Source: Lachnospiraceae bacterium (lineage in GTDB: Bacteria; Bacillota; Clostridia; Lachnospirales; Lachnospiraceae). Taken from it: a DNA stretch of 44,177 nt. This document shows positions 17,586-25,098 of the stretch, one piece after another (position 1 is the first letter of the stretch; every line of letters starts with the position of its first letter). The notes below the pieces were generated by a model that saw nothing but the letters and a program-made list of their open reading frames with translations, did no database searches and was not told the origin of the DNA. The position numbers and the translations under genes are program-made. The stretch is taken from contig JAJQHZ010000108.1 in the NCBI GenBank assembly GCA_021199475.1, forward strand, positions 1 to 44,177. The letters are read 5' to 3'.

Positions 17586-18167
17586 TTATCTCGATGTCAC
17601 CACTTCGTCAATCAGGCCATACGCTTTCGCCTCTTCGGCACTCATAAAATTGTCCCTCTCCGTGTCGGCCGCAACCACTTCCAGAGGCTGACCCGTATTC
17701 GCCGCAAGCATCTCGTTGAGCTGCTGCTTTGTCTTCAGAATGCGCTCCGCGGCAATCTTAATATCCGTCGCCTGCCCCTGTGCTCCGCCGGACGGCTGAT
17801 GAATCATAATCTCCGAATTCGGAAGCGCGAAACGCTTCCCCTTCGCTCCGCCCGCAAGCAAAAACGCACCCATGCTCGCCGCCATGCCCATACAGATGGT
17901 GGACACATCACACTTCACATAATGCATTGTGTCATAAATCGCCAGTCCCGCCGGTACCGAGCCGCCCGGGCTGTTGATATACAGATGAATATCCTTATTC
18001 GGATCCTCGGACTCCAGGAACAGAAGCTGCGCAACTACAAGGTTCGCACTCACATCCGTCACTTCTTCACCCAGAAAGATAATCCGGTCCTTCAGCAATC
18101 TCGAATAGATGTCGTAGGAGCGCTCTCCCCGCCCCGTCTGTTCGATGACATAAGGTACAAAGCTCAT
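17586..18167 (-). CDS. clpP: ClpP protease subunit
   Basis: A 193-residue serine peptidase forming a tetradecameric chamber. The catalytic triad is visible: Ser in GMAASMGA, His in MIHQPSGG, and Asp in TERDNFMS. The N-terminus [20 protein letters not shown] is canonical, and the [13 protein letters not shown] substrate-binding strand region is present. The ATG at 18167 follows AGGGGG at about 9 bases. It sits between tig and clpX, the classic order. Confidence 0.97.
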   Translation of the reverse strand: MSFVPYVIEQTGRGERSYDIYSRLLKDRIIFLGEEVTDVSANLVVAQLLFLESEDPNKDIHLYINSPGGSVPAGLAIYDTMHYVKCDVSTICMGMAASMGAFLLAGGAKGKRFALPNSEIMIHQPSGGAQGQATDIKIAAERILKTKQQLNEMLAANTGQPLEVVAADTERDNFMSAEEAKAYGLIDEVVTSR

Positions 18168-18266
18168 GCCAAAATTCCCCCTGTCTCAAGATTCTATAAA
18201 CATTACAGAGCCATCATAAACTCCGCTCCCTCTTCTAGCAGACCGTATCGTAAATACTTGTGCATA

Positions 18267-18283
18267 ATGCGCAGAATGCGCAT
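18267..18283. repeat. 7-bp hairpin with GAA triloop
   Basis: ATGCGCA-gaa-TGCGCAT lies in the tig-clpP gap; nearby CATCGG-c-CCGATG (18330-18342 region) is a second small palindrome. GAA/TTC triloops also occur in the structured repeats of this window. Confidence 0.5.
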
Positions 18284-18362
18284 GGAATTACAACACGGGC
18301 GACCAGCTTAAGACGCGTGCCAGAACTTCATCATCGGCCCGATGCCTGCCCTCGTCACTTGC

Positions 18363-19742
18363 TCACTCTTCTGTCGTGTCCGCGTCAACCGCAATCTCCT
18401 CGACTTCTTCCGTCGCATCCGCGTCAACCGCGATCTCCTCGACCTCTTCCGTCGGCTCAACCTCGACTGCTGCGTCCGCAATCAGTTCAACAGCTGCGCG
18501 TACCTTCAGTTCATCCCTGACCTCTTCGATCTGTTCCTCACCCATCAGTTCCTTGCACTTCTCAAATTCCAGGCCGTAGGATTCCGCCATCTTGCGAATC
18601 TCTTCATCTACGCTCTCCTCGCTGACCTCGATATTCTCTGCCTTCGCAATCGCTTCCAGCACCAGAGAGTTCTGAATCCGGGCAAGTGCTTCCGGCTTCA
18701 TCTGCGCCTGAAAAGCATCCGGGCTCATGCCGGTGAACTGCATATACTGCTCCAGCGTAATTCCCTGAGACTGGATTCTTCTTGAAAAGTCCTCTGTCAT
18801 ACGGCGGATCTGCTCATCGATCATAGCATCCGGAATATCCATCTGCGCATTCGCCACTGCCTTAGCAAGTACTTTATTCTCTTTCGTGCGCTTCGCTTCC
18901 TGCTGCTTCTTCTCAAGCTGCTTTGCGCGGACATCATCGCGGTACTCCTCCATGGTGTCAAATTCGGACACATCCTGCGCGAATTCATCATCCAGCTCCG
19001 GAAGCTCCTTTACTGTAATCTGGTTCACTGTGCATTTAAACACAGCCGCCTTGCCCTGAAGCTCCTCCGCCTGATAGTTGTCCGGGAACGTCACATTCAC
19101 TTCGACTTCCTCACCGATGGACTTCCCGATCAGCTGATCCTCGAAGCCCGGAATAAAGCTGCCGGAACCGATGGTCAGCGGATAATCCTGGCCCTTGCCG
19201 CCGTCAAACGGTACTCCGTCTACCGAGCCGTCAAAATCCAGCTTGATCATATCGCCGTCCTGAACCGGGCGGTCATCCACATCGATCACACGCGAATTCT
19301 GCTCGCGTTCCTTCTCGATCTCCGCGTCAACCTCCTCCTCGGATACCTCAGCAAGCGTTCTCTCTACCTCAAGTCCCTTATATTCTCCAAGCGTCACTTC
19401 CGGCTTCAGCGCCACCTCAGCTGTGAAGATAAACGGCTTCCCTTCTTCAATCTGAACAATATCAATCTCAGGGCGCGCCACAATCGTCTCTCCGCACTCG
19501 TCCGCAGCCTTCGGATACGCTTCATTGATCGCACGGTTCGCTGCGTCCTCAAAGAAAATCCCCGCACCGTAATACTTCTGAATCATCTTGCGCGGCGCCT
19601 TGCCCTTGCGGAATCCCGGAACCGTAATTCTATTTCTCTCCGCACGATATGCCTTCTCCAGCGCAGCGATAAAATCCTCTGCCGGAACCTCAATCGTGAG
19701 CTTCGCCATATTGTTTTCCAGTTTCTCTACCTGTACACTCAT
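18363..19742 (-). CDS. tig: Trigger factor with repetitive acidic tail
   Basis: A 459-residue ribosome-bound chaperone with peptidyl-prolyl isomerase. The ribosome-binding signature GFRKGKAPRKMI is at about 44-55. The FKBP domain follows (DGDMIKLDFDGSVDGVPFDG to PDNYQAEELQGKAAVF), then the helical arm and C-terminal chaperone domain. Family length is about 430. The extra length is an acidic tail made of two 13-residue repeats TEEVEEIAVDADA/T, encoded by a 39-bp tandem repeat (18366-18455). The start at 19742 gives MSVQVEKLENNMAKL, the usual N-terminus; GGAGGAACAAGG lies ahead. It is first in the tig-clpP-clpX block. Confidence 0.96.
   Translation of the reverse strand: MSVQVEKLENNMAKLTIEVPAEDFIAALEKAYRAERNRITVPGFRKGKAPRKMIQKYYGAGIFFEDAANRAINEAYPKAADECGETIVARPEIDIVQIEEGKPFIFTAEVALKPEVTLGEYKGLEVERTLAEVSEEEVDAEIEKEREQNSRVIDVDDRPVQDGDMIKLDFDGSVDGVPFDGGKGQDYPLTIGSGSFIPGFEDQLIGKSIGEEVEVNVTFPDNYQAEELQGKAAVFKCTVNQITVKELPELDDEFAQDVSEFDTMEEYRDDVRAKQLEKKQQEAKRTKENKVLAKAVANAQMDIPDAMIDEQIRRMTEDFSRRIQSQGITLEQYMQFTGMSPDAFQAQMKPEALARIQNSLVLEAIAKAENIEVSEESVDEEIRKMAESYGLEFEKCKELMGEEQIEEVRDELKVRAAVELIADAAVEVEPTEEVEEIAVDADATEEVEEIAVDADTTEE
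18366..18455 (-). repeat. 39-bp tandem repeat in the tig 3' end
   Basis: Two near-identical 39-bp units (18366-18404, 18405-18443) plus a partial third encode the repeated acidic tail of trigger factor. Differences are mostly synonymous or Thr/Ala changes. Confidence 0.85.
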
Positions 19743-19820
19743 TGTACCTTGTTCCTCCACTCTTGATTCACTTTCTATTCCTGCATTCCTTTTCACATAT
19801 TTGTCCGCAGTCATCTCAGT

Positions 19821-19828
19821 AGTATATC
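19821..19828 (-). promoter_or_regulatory. Possible extended -10 promoter of tig
   Basis: TGA-TATACT on the minus strand (-10 at 19821-19826) lies about 80 bases before the tig start. No good -35 is visible at 17 bp. Confidence 0.35.
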
Positions 19829-19858
19829 ACAGCAACTATAAAAACACCAGCATTTTTT

Positions 19859-20407
19859 TCATTTAAATACAATCGACTTCCCAAGAGCATCCGCCGTCTT
19901 CTGATCTCTCATCTGCGCAACGAGACAAAGACCGAACGGAATCGCTGTTCCCATCCCGCGGCTGGTCGTCACATTGCCGTCGACCTCCACCGGATTCTCT
20001 GAAGTCACCGCGCCGGTCAGCTTCTCTTCCAGCCCCGGATAGCAGACTGCCTTCCTGCCCGCAAGCAGGCCAAGCCCGCCAAACACGGTCGGAGCCGCAC
20101 AGATCGCCGCAATCTTTTTCCCGGCCGCTGCCTGCTCCTTCAAAAGCGTCCCGAGGCCCTCATGCGCTGCCAGCGTATTTGTCCCCGGCATGCCGCCCGG
20201 CAATACAAACAGCTGCGCCGCCCCGGCATCCATCTCATCAAACAATACGTCCGCCTTCAGCGCAATCCCATGGCTTCCGGTAATCTCCAGCGATCCTGTA
20301 ACCGAAACCATCTGGGTCTCAATCCCCGCTCTGCGCAGCAGATCTACCACGGTAAGCCCTTCTACCTCCTCAAATCCATCCGCCAGAAAAACATATGCCT
20401 CTGCCAT
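19859..20407 (-). CDS. DJ-1/PfpI family protein
   Basis: A 182-residue member of the DJ-1/ThiJ group (class I glutamine amidotransferase-like fold). The N-terminus AYVFLADGFEEVEG has the conserved Glu of the active site. The nucleophile Cys lies in the elbow AAICAAPTVFG, and LPGGMPG is the oxyanion-side loop. Family members act as glyoxalase/deglycase-like or stress proteins; the role here is not defined. ATG 20407 was chosen over the longer frame for the family N-terminus and the AAGGAAG site. It lies just past the tig upstream region, and may be transcribed separately. Confidence 0.88.
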   Translation of the reverse strand: MAEAYVFLADGFEEVEGLTVVDLLRRAGIETQMVSVTGSLEITGSHGIALKADVLFDEMDAGAAQLFVLPGGMPGTNTLAAHEGLGTLLKEQAAAGKKIAAICAAPTVFGGLGLLAGRKAVCYPGLEEKLTGAVTSENPVEVDGNVTTSRGMGTAIPFGLCLVAQMRDQKTADALGKSIVFK

Positions 20408-20675
20408 TTTTGTGACTTCCTTCCTTAATACATTACAGGTTTTCAACGCTCTGAAAACTGAGTTTACCAGACGTCGCGCGTAAAATCAATAGTTTCCCTC
20501 TTTTCTCTTATAAAAAAATATGCTACACTCAGAATGTTCCGGCAAAAGCCAGCGCCAAGCAGCCGACGAACAAAAAAATGATCCGACTGGAAAATACTTC
20601 CATCTGGCCCATCGCATAAAGCAAACAGGCATTTTGCTTGAGCAGGCGAAGCACCGCAGCAAAGGAGACAATCCC

Positions 20676-21119
20676 ATGGAAATCGAACGCAAATTCCTGA
20701 TCAAAACACTTCCCGCAAATCTGGAAGCCTGTCCCTGTCATCAGATTGAGCAGGCCTACCTGTGCACTTCCCCGGTCATCCGCGTCCGGAGGCAGGACGA
20801 TGAATACATTCTGACCTACAAGGGCAGCGGCATGATGGTGCGTGAAGAGTACAATCTTCCGCTCACCAGAGAGGCATACTCGCATTTGCTTCCAAAAGCA
20901 GACGGCAATATCCTGACCAAAAAAAGATACGTCATCCCTCTTGCAGACGCGCTGAAAATTGAGCTTGATATTTTTGAGGGGAAATTTGCCGGGCTTCAAA
21001 TGGCTGAGGTAGAATTTCCGGACGAAGAATCCGCAAACACCTTTTTGCCGCCCGACTGGTTCGGAGAAGAAGTGACATGGAACCCGGATTATCATAATTC
21101 CGCGATGAGTATGCGGTAA
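20676..21119 (+). CDS. CYTH domain (triphosphate tunnel) protein
   Basis: A 147-residue CYTH protein. The signature ExExK is present as MEIERKF at the start. Alternating charged strands such as VIRVRRQDD, YILTYKGSG, KKRYVIPL and KIELDIFEG supply the basic and acidic tunnel residues, and MAEVEFPDEE is the typical second half. Short bacterial members of this kind hydrolyse inorganic tripolyphosphate or other triphosphates; CyaB-type adenylate cyclase is less likely at this length. AGGAG stands ahead of the ATG. The region 20408-20675 upstream has only a weak possible -10 (TACACT) near 20524. Confidence 0.88.
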   Translation: MEIERKFLIKTLPANLEACPCHQIEQAYLCTSPVIRVRRQDDEYILTYKGSGMMVREEYNLPLTREAYSHLLPKADGNILTKKRYVIPLADALKIELDIFEGKFAGLQMAEVEFPDEESANTFLPPDWFGEEVTWNPDYHNSAMSMR

Positions 21120-21488
21120 CGATTTGATTCCCAAACAGCCTGTTATCGTACAGAAATCTGCTCCTCGCTGACATTCCAAACCGCAAACCGTTCAAAAAAT
21201 TCGACACAATTCGTGTCATCGCGAACGTTTGGACCGTTTTGAACGTTATATATAGAGAGAATTAAATTTTCTCTATATAGCAACGGTTCCGAAACAGCAG
21301 GCAGCCATCCGCATCCATGGTAAACACATAATTTCATTGACTCCTGCCCTTCCTTTCCTTTTGCTGTAAGGCGGAACTGTTTGCAATAAAAGAGGAGAGC
21401 CGCACATGCAAAATCGCCGTTCGGCGATGTGCGGCCTACGTCCTGCATAAAAAGTGATGCAGGACAAAAAGCAAAGGAGAGCAGAAAA
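21120..21488. other. Operator-like repeats and hairpins upstream of the XRE gene
   Basis: The stretch contains a nested dyad: CGTTC (21189-21193) with GAACG (21223-21227) around GACAC-aattc-GTGTC (21203-21217). GAACGTT occurs twice, 18 bp apart (21223, 21241). There is a 10-bp inverted repeat TATATAGAGA/TCTCTATATA (21249-21258, 21270-21279), then the structured element at 21399-21465. The layout looks like a regulator binding region. A minus-strand ORF of 64 residues here has an AGGAG site but no recognisable features. Confidence 0.5.
21399..21465 (+). repeat. Structured intergenic element, copy 2
   Basis: Outer stem GCCGCAC (21399-21405) with GTGCGGC (21429-21435), inner hairpin ATCGCCG-tt-CGGCGAT (21413-21428), linker CTAC (21436-21439), then GTCCTGCAT-N8-ATGCAGGAC (21440-21465). 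It lies in the leader of the XRE gene, ending 23 bases before its ATG. Of the copies this one is the most perfectly paired. Confidence 0.8.
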
Positions 21489-21833
21489 ATGAGTGAAATG
21501 AATTACCTGAAAAACATACGGGCGCTGCGCAAGAAAGCCCACTACACCCAGCAGGATGTCAGTGACCGGCTCAATATCCAGAGGCAAACGTACAGCAATT
21601 ATGAAAACGGATTCCGGATGCTTCCGCTCGATATCATCATTGACATCGCGGAGCTTTATGAGGTAAGCGTAGACTATCTGATCCGCAGTGAAGGAGAAAG
21701 CGACCCACCCGAGAATTACAGACACCTGTGCACCGGCGAGCGGGTCATGATGGATAACATCTCCCATCTCACAGCCGGAAGCCAGATCGACGTCTGTCAT
21801 TTCATTCATTACAAGGCATACTATCCATCCTGA
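21489..21833 (+). CDS. XRE family DNA-binding regulator
   Basis: A 114-residue protein with an N-terminal helix-turn-helix of the Cro/CI type: LKNIRALRKKAHYTQQDVSD, then RLNIQRQTYSNYENGFRMLP, then IIDIAELYEVSVDYLIRSEG (residues 7-68). The remaining 45 residues have no recognised domain. The start at 21489 has GGAGA ahead and lies just after a large hairpin element, so leader structure could modulate translation. The upstream dyads may be its own operators. A terminator follows directly, so it is monocistronic. Confidence 0.9.
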   Translation: MSEMNYLKNIRALRKKAHYTQQDVSDRLNIQRQTYSNYENGFRMLPLDIIIDIAELYEVSVDYLIRSEGESDPPENYRHLCTGERVMMDNISHLTAGSQIDVCHFIHYKAYYPS

Positions 21834-21845
21834 GATGTAAAAACG

Positions 21846-21874
21846 AAGCCCCGGGCAAACCGGGGCTTTTGTGT
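21846..21874 (+). terminator. Terminator of the XRE gene
   Basis: AAGCCCCGG-gcaaa-CCGGGGCTT (21846-21868) followed by TTGTGTT. Confidence 0.85.
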
Positions 21875-21950
21875 TATACATACGGACGTGTAAGGATTTA
21901 TCTAACTTTCGCCGGACAAGACCAACACGGCGAACAGTGTGAAAGACTGC

Positions 21951-22976
21951 TCATAGAATCTCCCGAAGGTACTCGATCTCCTCTTCCGTCGTGGACCAGC
22001 TGGTTGCAAACCGAACGACCGTATGACTCTCATCCTTCTTTTCCCAGAAGCCAAAGGCCACCTGTTTTTTCTGTTCTTCCATCCTTGCATTTTCAAGGAC
22101 GATAAACTGCTGATTCGTCGGCGATTCCAGATAAAACTCTTCGTCTTTTTCATGAAATAACGTCTTCAGCCGCTCCGCCATCTCAATCGCATGACGGCCA
22201 ATTTCCATATATAATCCATCCGTAAACAGTTCATCAAACTGGATACCGATCAGGCGTCCCTTCGCCAATAATGCCCCCCGCTGCTTGACCAGCGGCAGAA
22301 AATGTCTGGGCATATTGTTTTTTGTAAATGCAACTGCCTCTCCACAGAGCGCACCGACCTTTGTTCCGCCAATATAAAACACGTCACAGATTTTCGCAAT
22401 GTCCGGCAGCGTCACATCCGTTTCATAACTCATCAGCCCGTAGCCAAGCCGCGCACCGTCCAGATAAAGCGGAATCCCATAGGTGCCGCAGACACCGGCA
22501 ATCGCTTCCAGCTCCGCCTTTGTATACAAGGTGCCGTATTCCGTCGGATGTGAGAGATACACCATCCCCGGAAATACCATATGCTCATAATTCCCGTCCT
22601 GGTAAAAATCCGCAAGGAAAACGGCAAGCTCTCCTGCATCCAGTTTTCCATCGTGTCCCGGCACGGTCAGTACCTTGTGCCCTGTATACTCAATTGCACC
22701 GGCCTCATGCGTGTTCACATGACCCGTATCCGCCGCGACCACGCCCTCATAGCCGGAGAGCATCGTCGAAATCACCGTCGCGTTCGTCTGTGTGCCTCCC
22801 GTCAGGAACCACACCTCCGCCTCCGGGCATGCGCAGGCCGCCCGGATTTTCTCCTTCGCACTCTCACAATACGCATCCGTCCCATAGCCGGGCAGCGGCT
22901 CCAGATTCGTCTCCATCAGACGCTTCATAATCGCCGGATGCGCTCCGGTCGTATAATCGCTCTCAAACGATACCAT
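21951..22976 (-). CDS. ltaE: Low-specificity threonine aldolase
   Basis: A 341-residue PLP enzyme of fold type I that cleaves L-threonine or L-allo-threonine to glycine and acetaldehyde. The cofactor Lys is in FYIGGTKVGAL; LDGARLG holds the Asp and Arg that contact PLP; GGTQTNA, HVNTHEAGAIE (His stacking on PLP) and LSHPTEYGTLY are also conserved. The ATG at 22976 follows GGAGGAGGA. The stretch between it and the tRNA array carries a 16-bp tandem repeat. Annotated relatives are sometimes called beta-eliminating lyases; the chemistry is otherwise the same family. Confidence 0.9.
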   Translation of the reverse strand: MVSFESDYTTGAHPAIMKRLMETNLEPLPGYGTDAYCESAKEKIRAACACPEAEVWFLTGGTQTNATVISTMLSGYEGVVAADTGHVNTHEAGAIEYTGHKVLTVPGHDGKLDAGELAVFLADFYQDGNYEHMVFPGMVYLSHPTEYGTLYTKAELEAIAGVCGTYGIPLYLDGARLGYGLMSYETDVTLPDIAKICDVFYIGGTKVGALCGEAVAFTKNNMPRHFLPLVKQRGALLAKGRLIGIQFDELFTDGLYMEIGRHAIEMAERLKTLFHEKDEEFYLESPTNQQFIVLENARMEEQKKQVAFGFWEKKDESHTVVRFATSWSTTEEEIEYLREIL

Positions 22977-23001
22977 ATTCCTCCTCCGAAAAGCCCCTCT
23001 T

Positions 23002-23046
23002 TACGCTGTTTTCACGCTATTCTGATTTCACGCTATTCTGATTTCA
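23002..23046. repeat. 16-bp tandem repeat upstream of ltaE
   Basis: The unit TTCACGCTATTCTGAT occurs twice exactly (23011-23026, 23027-23042), continues as TTCA, and is preceded by a degenerate partial unit. It sits between the tRNA array and ltaE. Confidence 0.8.
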
Positions 23047-23051
23047 AATAA

Positions 23052-23131
23052 TGCGGCCAGTGGGACTCGAACCCACACGGTCTCCCACAGGAACCTAAAT
23101 CCTGCACGTCTGCCAATTCCGTCATGGCCGC
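23052..23131 (-). tRNA. tRNA-Leu, anticodon TAG
   Basis: Class II tRNA with acceptor GCGGCCA/TGGCCGC, discriminator A, T arm with GGTTCGAGTCC. The loop TTTAGGT between CAGGA and TCCTG gives anticodon UAG. Last gene of the six-tRNA operon; no encoded CCA. Confidence 0.95.
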
Positions 23132-23171
23132 AAGCTTACATTTATAATGTGTTCGGATGCAAATAATAAAG

Positions 23172-23243
23172 CTGGGCTAGCCGGATTCGAACCGGCGAAT
23201 GCAGGAGTCAAAGTCCTGTGCCTTACCGCTTGGCGATAGCCCA
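23172..23243 (-). tRNA. tRNA-Gln, anticodon TTG
   Basis: Acceptor TGGGCTA/TAGCCCA with discriminator G, as usual for glutamine. The loop CTTTGAC between CAGGA and TCCTG gives UUG. CCA is not encoded. Confidence 0.95.
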
Positions 23244-23263
23244 ATAAGATATTGTAAAACAAA

Positions 23264-23290
23264 ATCCTGCATCAAAGCGCGATGCAGGAT
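23264..23290. repeat. 10-bp hairpin between tRNA-Gln and tRNA-His
   Basis: ATCCTGCATC (23264-23273) pairs perfectly with GATGCAGGAT (23281-23290) around AAAGCGC. The arms share TCCTGCAT/ATGCAGGA with the second hairpin of the element at 21440-21465. It may guide processing or be a repeat remnant. Confidence 0.7.
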
Positions 23291-23298
23291 CGATTCAG

Positions 23299-23373
23299 GG
23301 TGGATAAAGGGATTCGAACCCTTGGCCTCCAGAGCCACAATCTGGCGCGCTAACCAGCTGCGCTATACCCACC
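23299..23373 (-). tRNA. tRNA-His, anticodon GTG
   Basis: The acceptor has the extra G-1:C73 pair typical of histidine (GGTGGGTA/TATCCACC, one G-T wobble). The loop TTGTGGC between CCAGA and TCTGG gives GUG. Confidence 0.95.
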
Positions 23374-23444
23374 ATAATGTCCATTTCCTCATTCAAATCA
23401 ACGAGCCGAACCCGTCCGCCATATAAAAATGATATAAATGGAAA

Positions 23445-23518
<74 letters not shown>

Positions 23519-23522
23519 AAAA

Positions 23523-23593
23523 AGCGGGTGATGGGAATCGAACCCACGTGTCCAGCTTGGAAGGCTGGTGTTCTACCATTGAACTACACCCGC
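23523..23593 (-). tRNA. tRNA-Gly, anticodon TCC
   Basis: Acceptor GCGGGTG/CACCCGC, discriminator T. The loop CTTCCAA between CCAGC and GCTGG gives UCC. Only four bases separate it from tRNA-Arg. Confidence 0.95.
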
Positions 23594-23613
23594 ATGTATT
23601 ATAGATTGGAAGA

Positions 23614-23688
23614 TCGGGGTGACAGGATTCGAACCTGCGACCTCCTGGTCCCAAACCAGGCGCTCTAGCCAAGCTGAGCCACACCCCG
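23614..23688 (-). tRNA. tRNA-Pro, anticodon TGG
   Basis: Acceptor CGGGGTG/CACCCCG, discriminator A. The loop TTTGGGA between CCTGG and CCAGG gives UGG. First gene of the tRNA operon. Confidence 0.95.
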
Positions 23689-23730
23689 AAAGCAGCGAAT
23701 CAAGGCGTCCCAGCGCTTGACGCGAATTGT

Positions 23731-23759
23731 ATTATATTACAGGACGCCCCGATTGTCAA
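23731..23759 (-). promoter_or_regulatory. Promoter of the tRNA operon
   Basis: Perfect TTGACA (23754-23759), 17-bp spacer and perfect TATAAT (23731-23736) on the minus strand. Upstream (23764-23812) lie four A-tracts spaced about 10-21 bp, a likely UP-element-like or bent region. GGCGTCC/GGACGCC (23704-23710, 23742-23748) forms a dyad around the start region. Confidence 0.92.
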
Positions 23760-23821
23760 CTACTTTTTTTGCCTGTTTGCGGCACTTTTTTACACTTTTT
23801 AATACACTTTTTACGTGGTTT

Positions 23822-25000
23822 CTAATAAATCCGGAATTTATGTACCGCCCAGCGGATAACTCTGTATTTTGGCGTCTCCAGCTCGCGAGCCGCTTCTTTG
23901 AGCTTCTCCCTGATCGGGAGCCCCTGCGGACAGTGCTGCTCACAGCGGCCGCAGCCAATACACTGGGAGGCGCTGGAGGTCTCCCGCCTCATGGCAGTCG
24001 ATTGAATGTATTCCCACATGCCGGATTTGCCTCCCTCCGTATGCTTCAGATTATAACAGTGAAAGGCCATCGGGATATCCACACCCTTCGGACAAGGCAT
24101 ACAGTAGCCGCAGCCGGTACAGCCAACCCGGATGTTCTGATTGATTTCTGCTTTTACCTTTTCAATCAGCTGAAAATCCTGCTCTGTGAATTCTCCTGCC
24201 CTCGCGCTATCCGCCAGACGCAGGTTTTCTTCGACCATTTCTAAACTGTTCATCCCGGAGAGCACGCAGGTCACCTGCGGCTGGTTCCACAGCCAGCGAA
24301 ACGCCAGCTCCGCTGGCGTCTGAAAGCGCTTCGATTCCGCAATCTGTTTTTTTGCCTCCTCAGGCAGCAGGTTCACGAGGCGGCCACCGCGCAGCGGCTC
24401 CATGATGATGACCGGTATTCCCTTTTGCGCGGCATAAAGAAGCCCATCTCTTCCGGCCTGGGAAAACTCATCCAGATAATTGTACTGAATCTGGCAAAAA
24501 TCCCAGTCGTATGCATCGAGCAGCTTTTTGAAATTTTCTGTATTGCCATGAAAAGAAAACCCAATGTGATGAATCTGCCCGCTTTTCTTTTTTTCCTGTA
24601 TCCACTCCCCGATGCCCAGTTCAAGCAAATGCTCCCAGGTCCGGACATCATTGAGCATATGCATCAGATAATAATCAATGTAATCCGTCCGCAGACGATG
24701 AAGCTCCTCCTGAAACTTTTTCTCTGCCCCGGCCGCAGAACGGATCAGATAGTGCGGAAGCTTCGTTGCCAGGTAAATATCTGCCCGACAGCCGTTCCGC
24801 TCAAGGATTTTACCGACCGCTTCCTCGCTGCCCGGATACACGTAGGCCGTGTCCAGATAATTCACGCCGCCGCGGATCGCACACATCAGCTCCTGCTCTG
24901 CCTTGTCAAGGTCAATTTCATTGCCCTTTTTTGTAAAGCGCATGCAGCCAAAGCCCAATATGGACAGCTTATTTCCATCGCTATCGTTTCTGTACTGCAT
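23822..25000 (-). CDS. Aldo/keto reductase with C-terminal ferredoxin-type clusters
   Basis: A 392-residue protein. The N-terminal TIM barrel has the AKR tetrad: Asp and Tyr in NYLDTAYVYPGSE, Lys in YLATKLP, His in YYLMHML. The C-terminal part (about residues 285-390) carries two [4Fe-4S] motifs, CTGCGYCMPCPKGVDI and CIGCGRCEQHCPQGLPI. This fused type is common in anaerobes and probably passes electrons between Fe-S carriers and NAD(P)H-linked reduction of a carbonyl; the substrate is unknown. Start 25000 follows GGGAGGATTTT; the frame extends 32 codons further into the repeat element and is not likely translated there. The zupT gene lies 98 bp upstream on the same strand. Confidence 0.92.
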   Translation of the reverse strand: MQYRNDSDGNKLSILGFGCMRFTKKGNEIDLDKAEQELMCAIRGGVNYLDTAYVYPGSEEAVGKILERNGCRADIYLATKLPHYLIRSAAGAEKKFQEELHRLRTDYIDYYLMHMLNDVRTWEHLLELGIGEWIQEKKKSGQIHHIGFSFHGNTENFKKLLDAYDWDFCQIQYNYLDEFSQAGRDGLLYAAQKGIPVIIMEPLRGGRLVNLLPEEAKKQIAESKRFQTPAELAFRWLWNQPQVTCVLSGMNSLEMVEENLRLADSARAGEFTEQDFQLIEKVKAEINQNIRVGCTGCGYCMPCPKGVDIPMAFHCYNLKHTEGGKSGMWEYIQSTAMRRETSSASQCIGCGRCEQHCPQGLPIREKLKEAARELETPKYRVIRWAVHKFRIY

Positions 25001-25020
25001 CCAAAATCCTCCCATTTTAT

Positions 25021-25085
25021 GACCAGCATCGGTATTTGATGCTAGTCGCAGGCCGCGCCATTGCGAAGCAATTCTGTTGCGCGGC
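25021..25085 (-). repeat. Structured intergenic element, copy 3
   Basis: Minus strand: outer stem GCCGCGC (25085-25079) with GCGCGGC (25058-25052), inner hairpin ATTGC-TTC-GCAAT (25072-25060), linker CTGC (25051-25048), then GACTAGCATC-N7-GATGCTGGTC (25047-25021) with one T-G wobble. It fills most of the zupT to aldo/keto reductase gap, starting 13 bases past the zupT stop. Confidence 0.8.
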
Positions 25086-25098
25086 TTTCCACACATTT

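Noticed and set aside
21143..21340. Minus-strand ORF of 64 residues with an AGGAG site
   Set aside because: It crosses several inverted repeats and has no recognisable feature; operator DNA explains the sequence better. Conservation in relatives would change this view.
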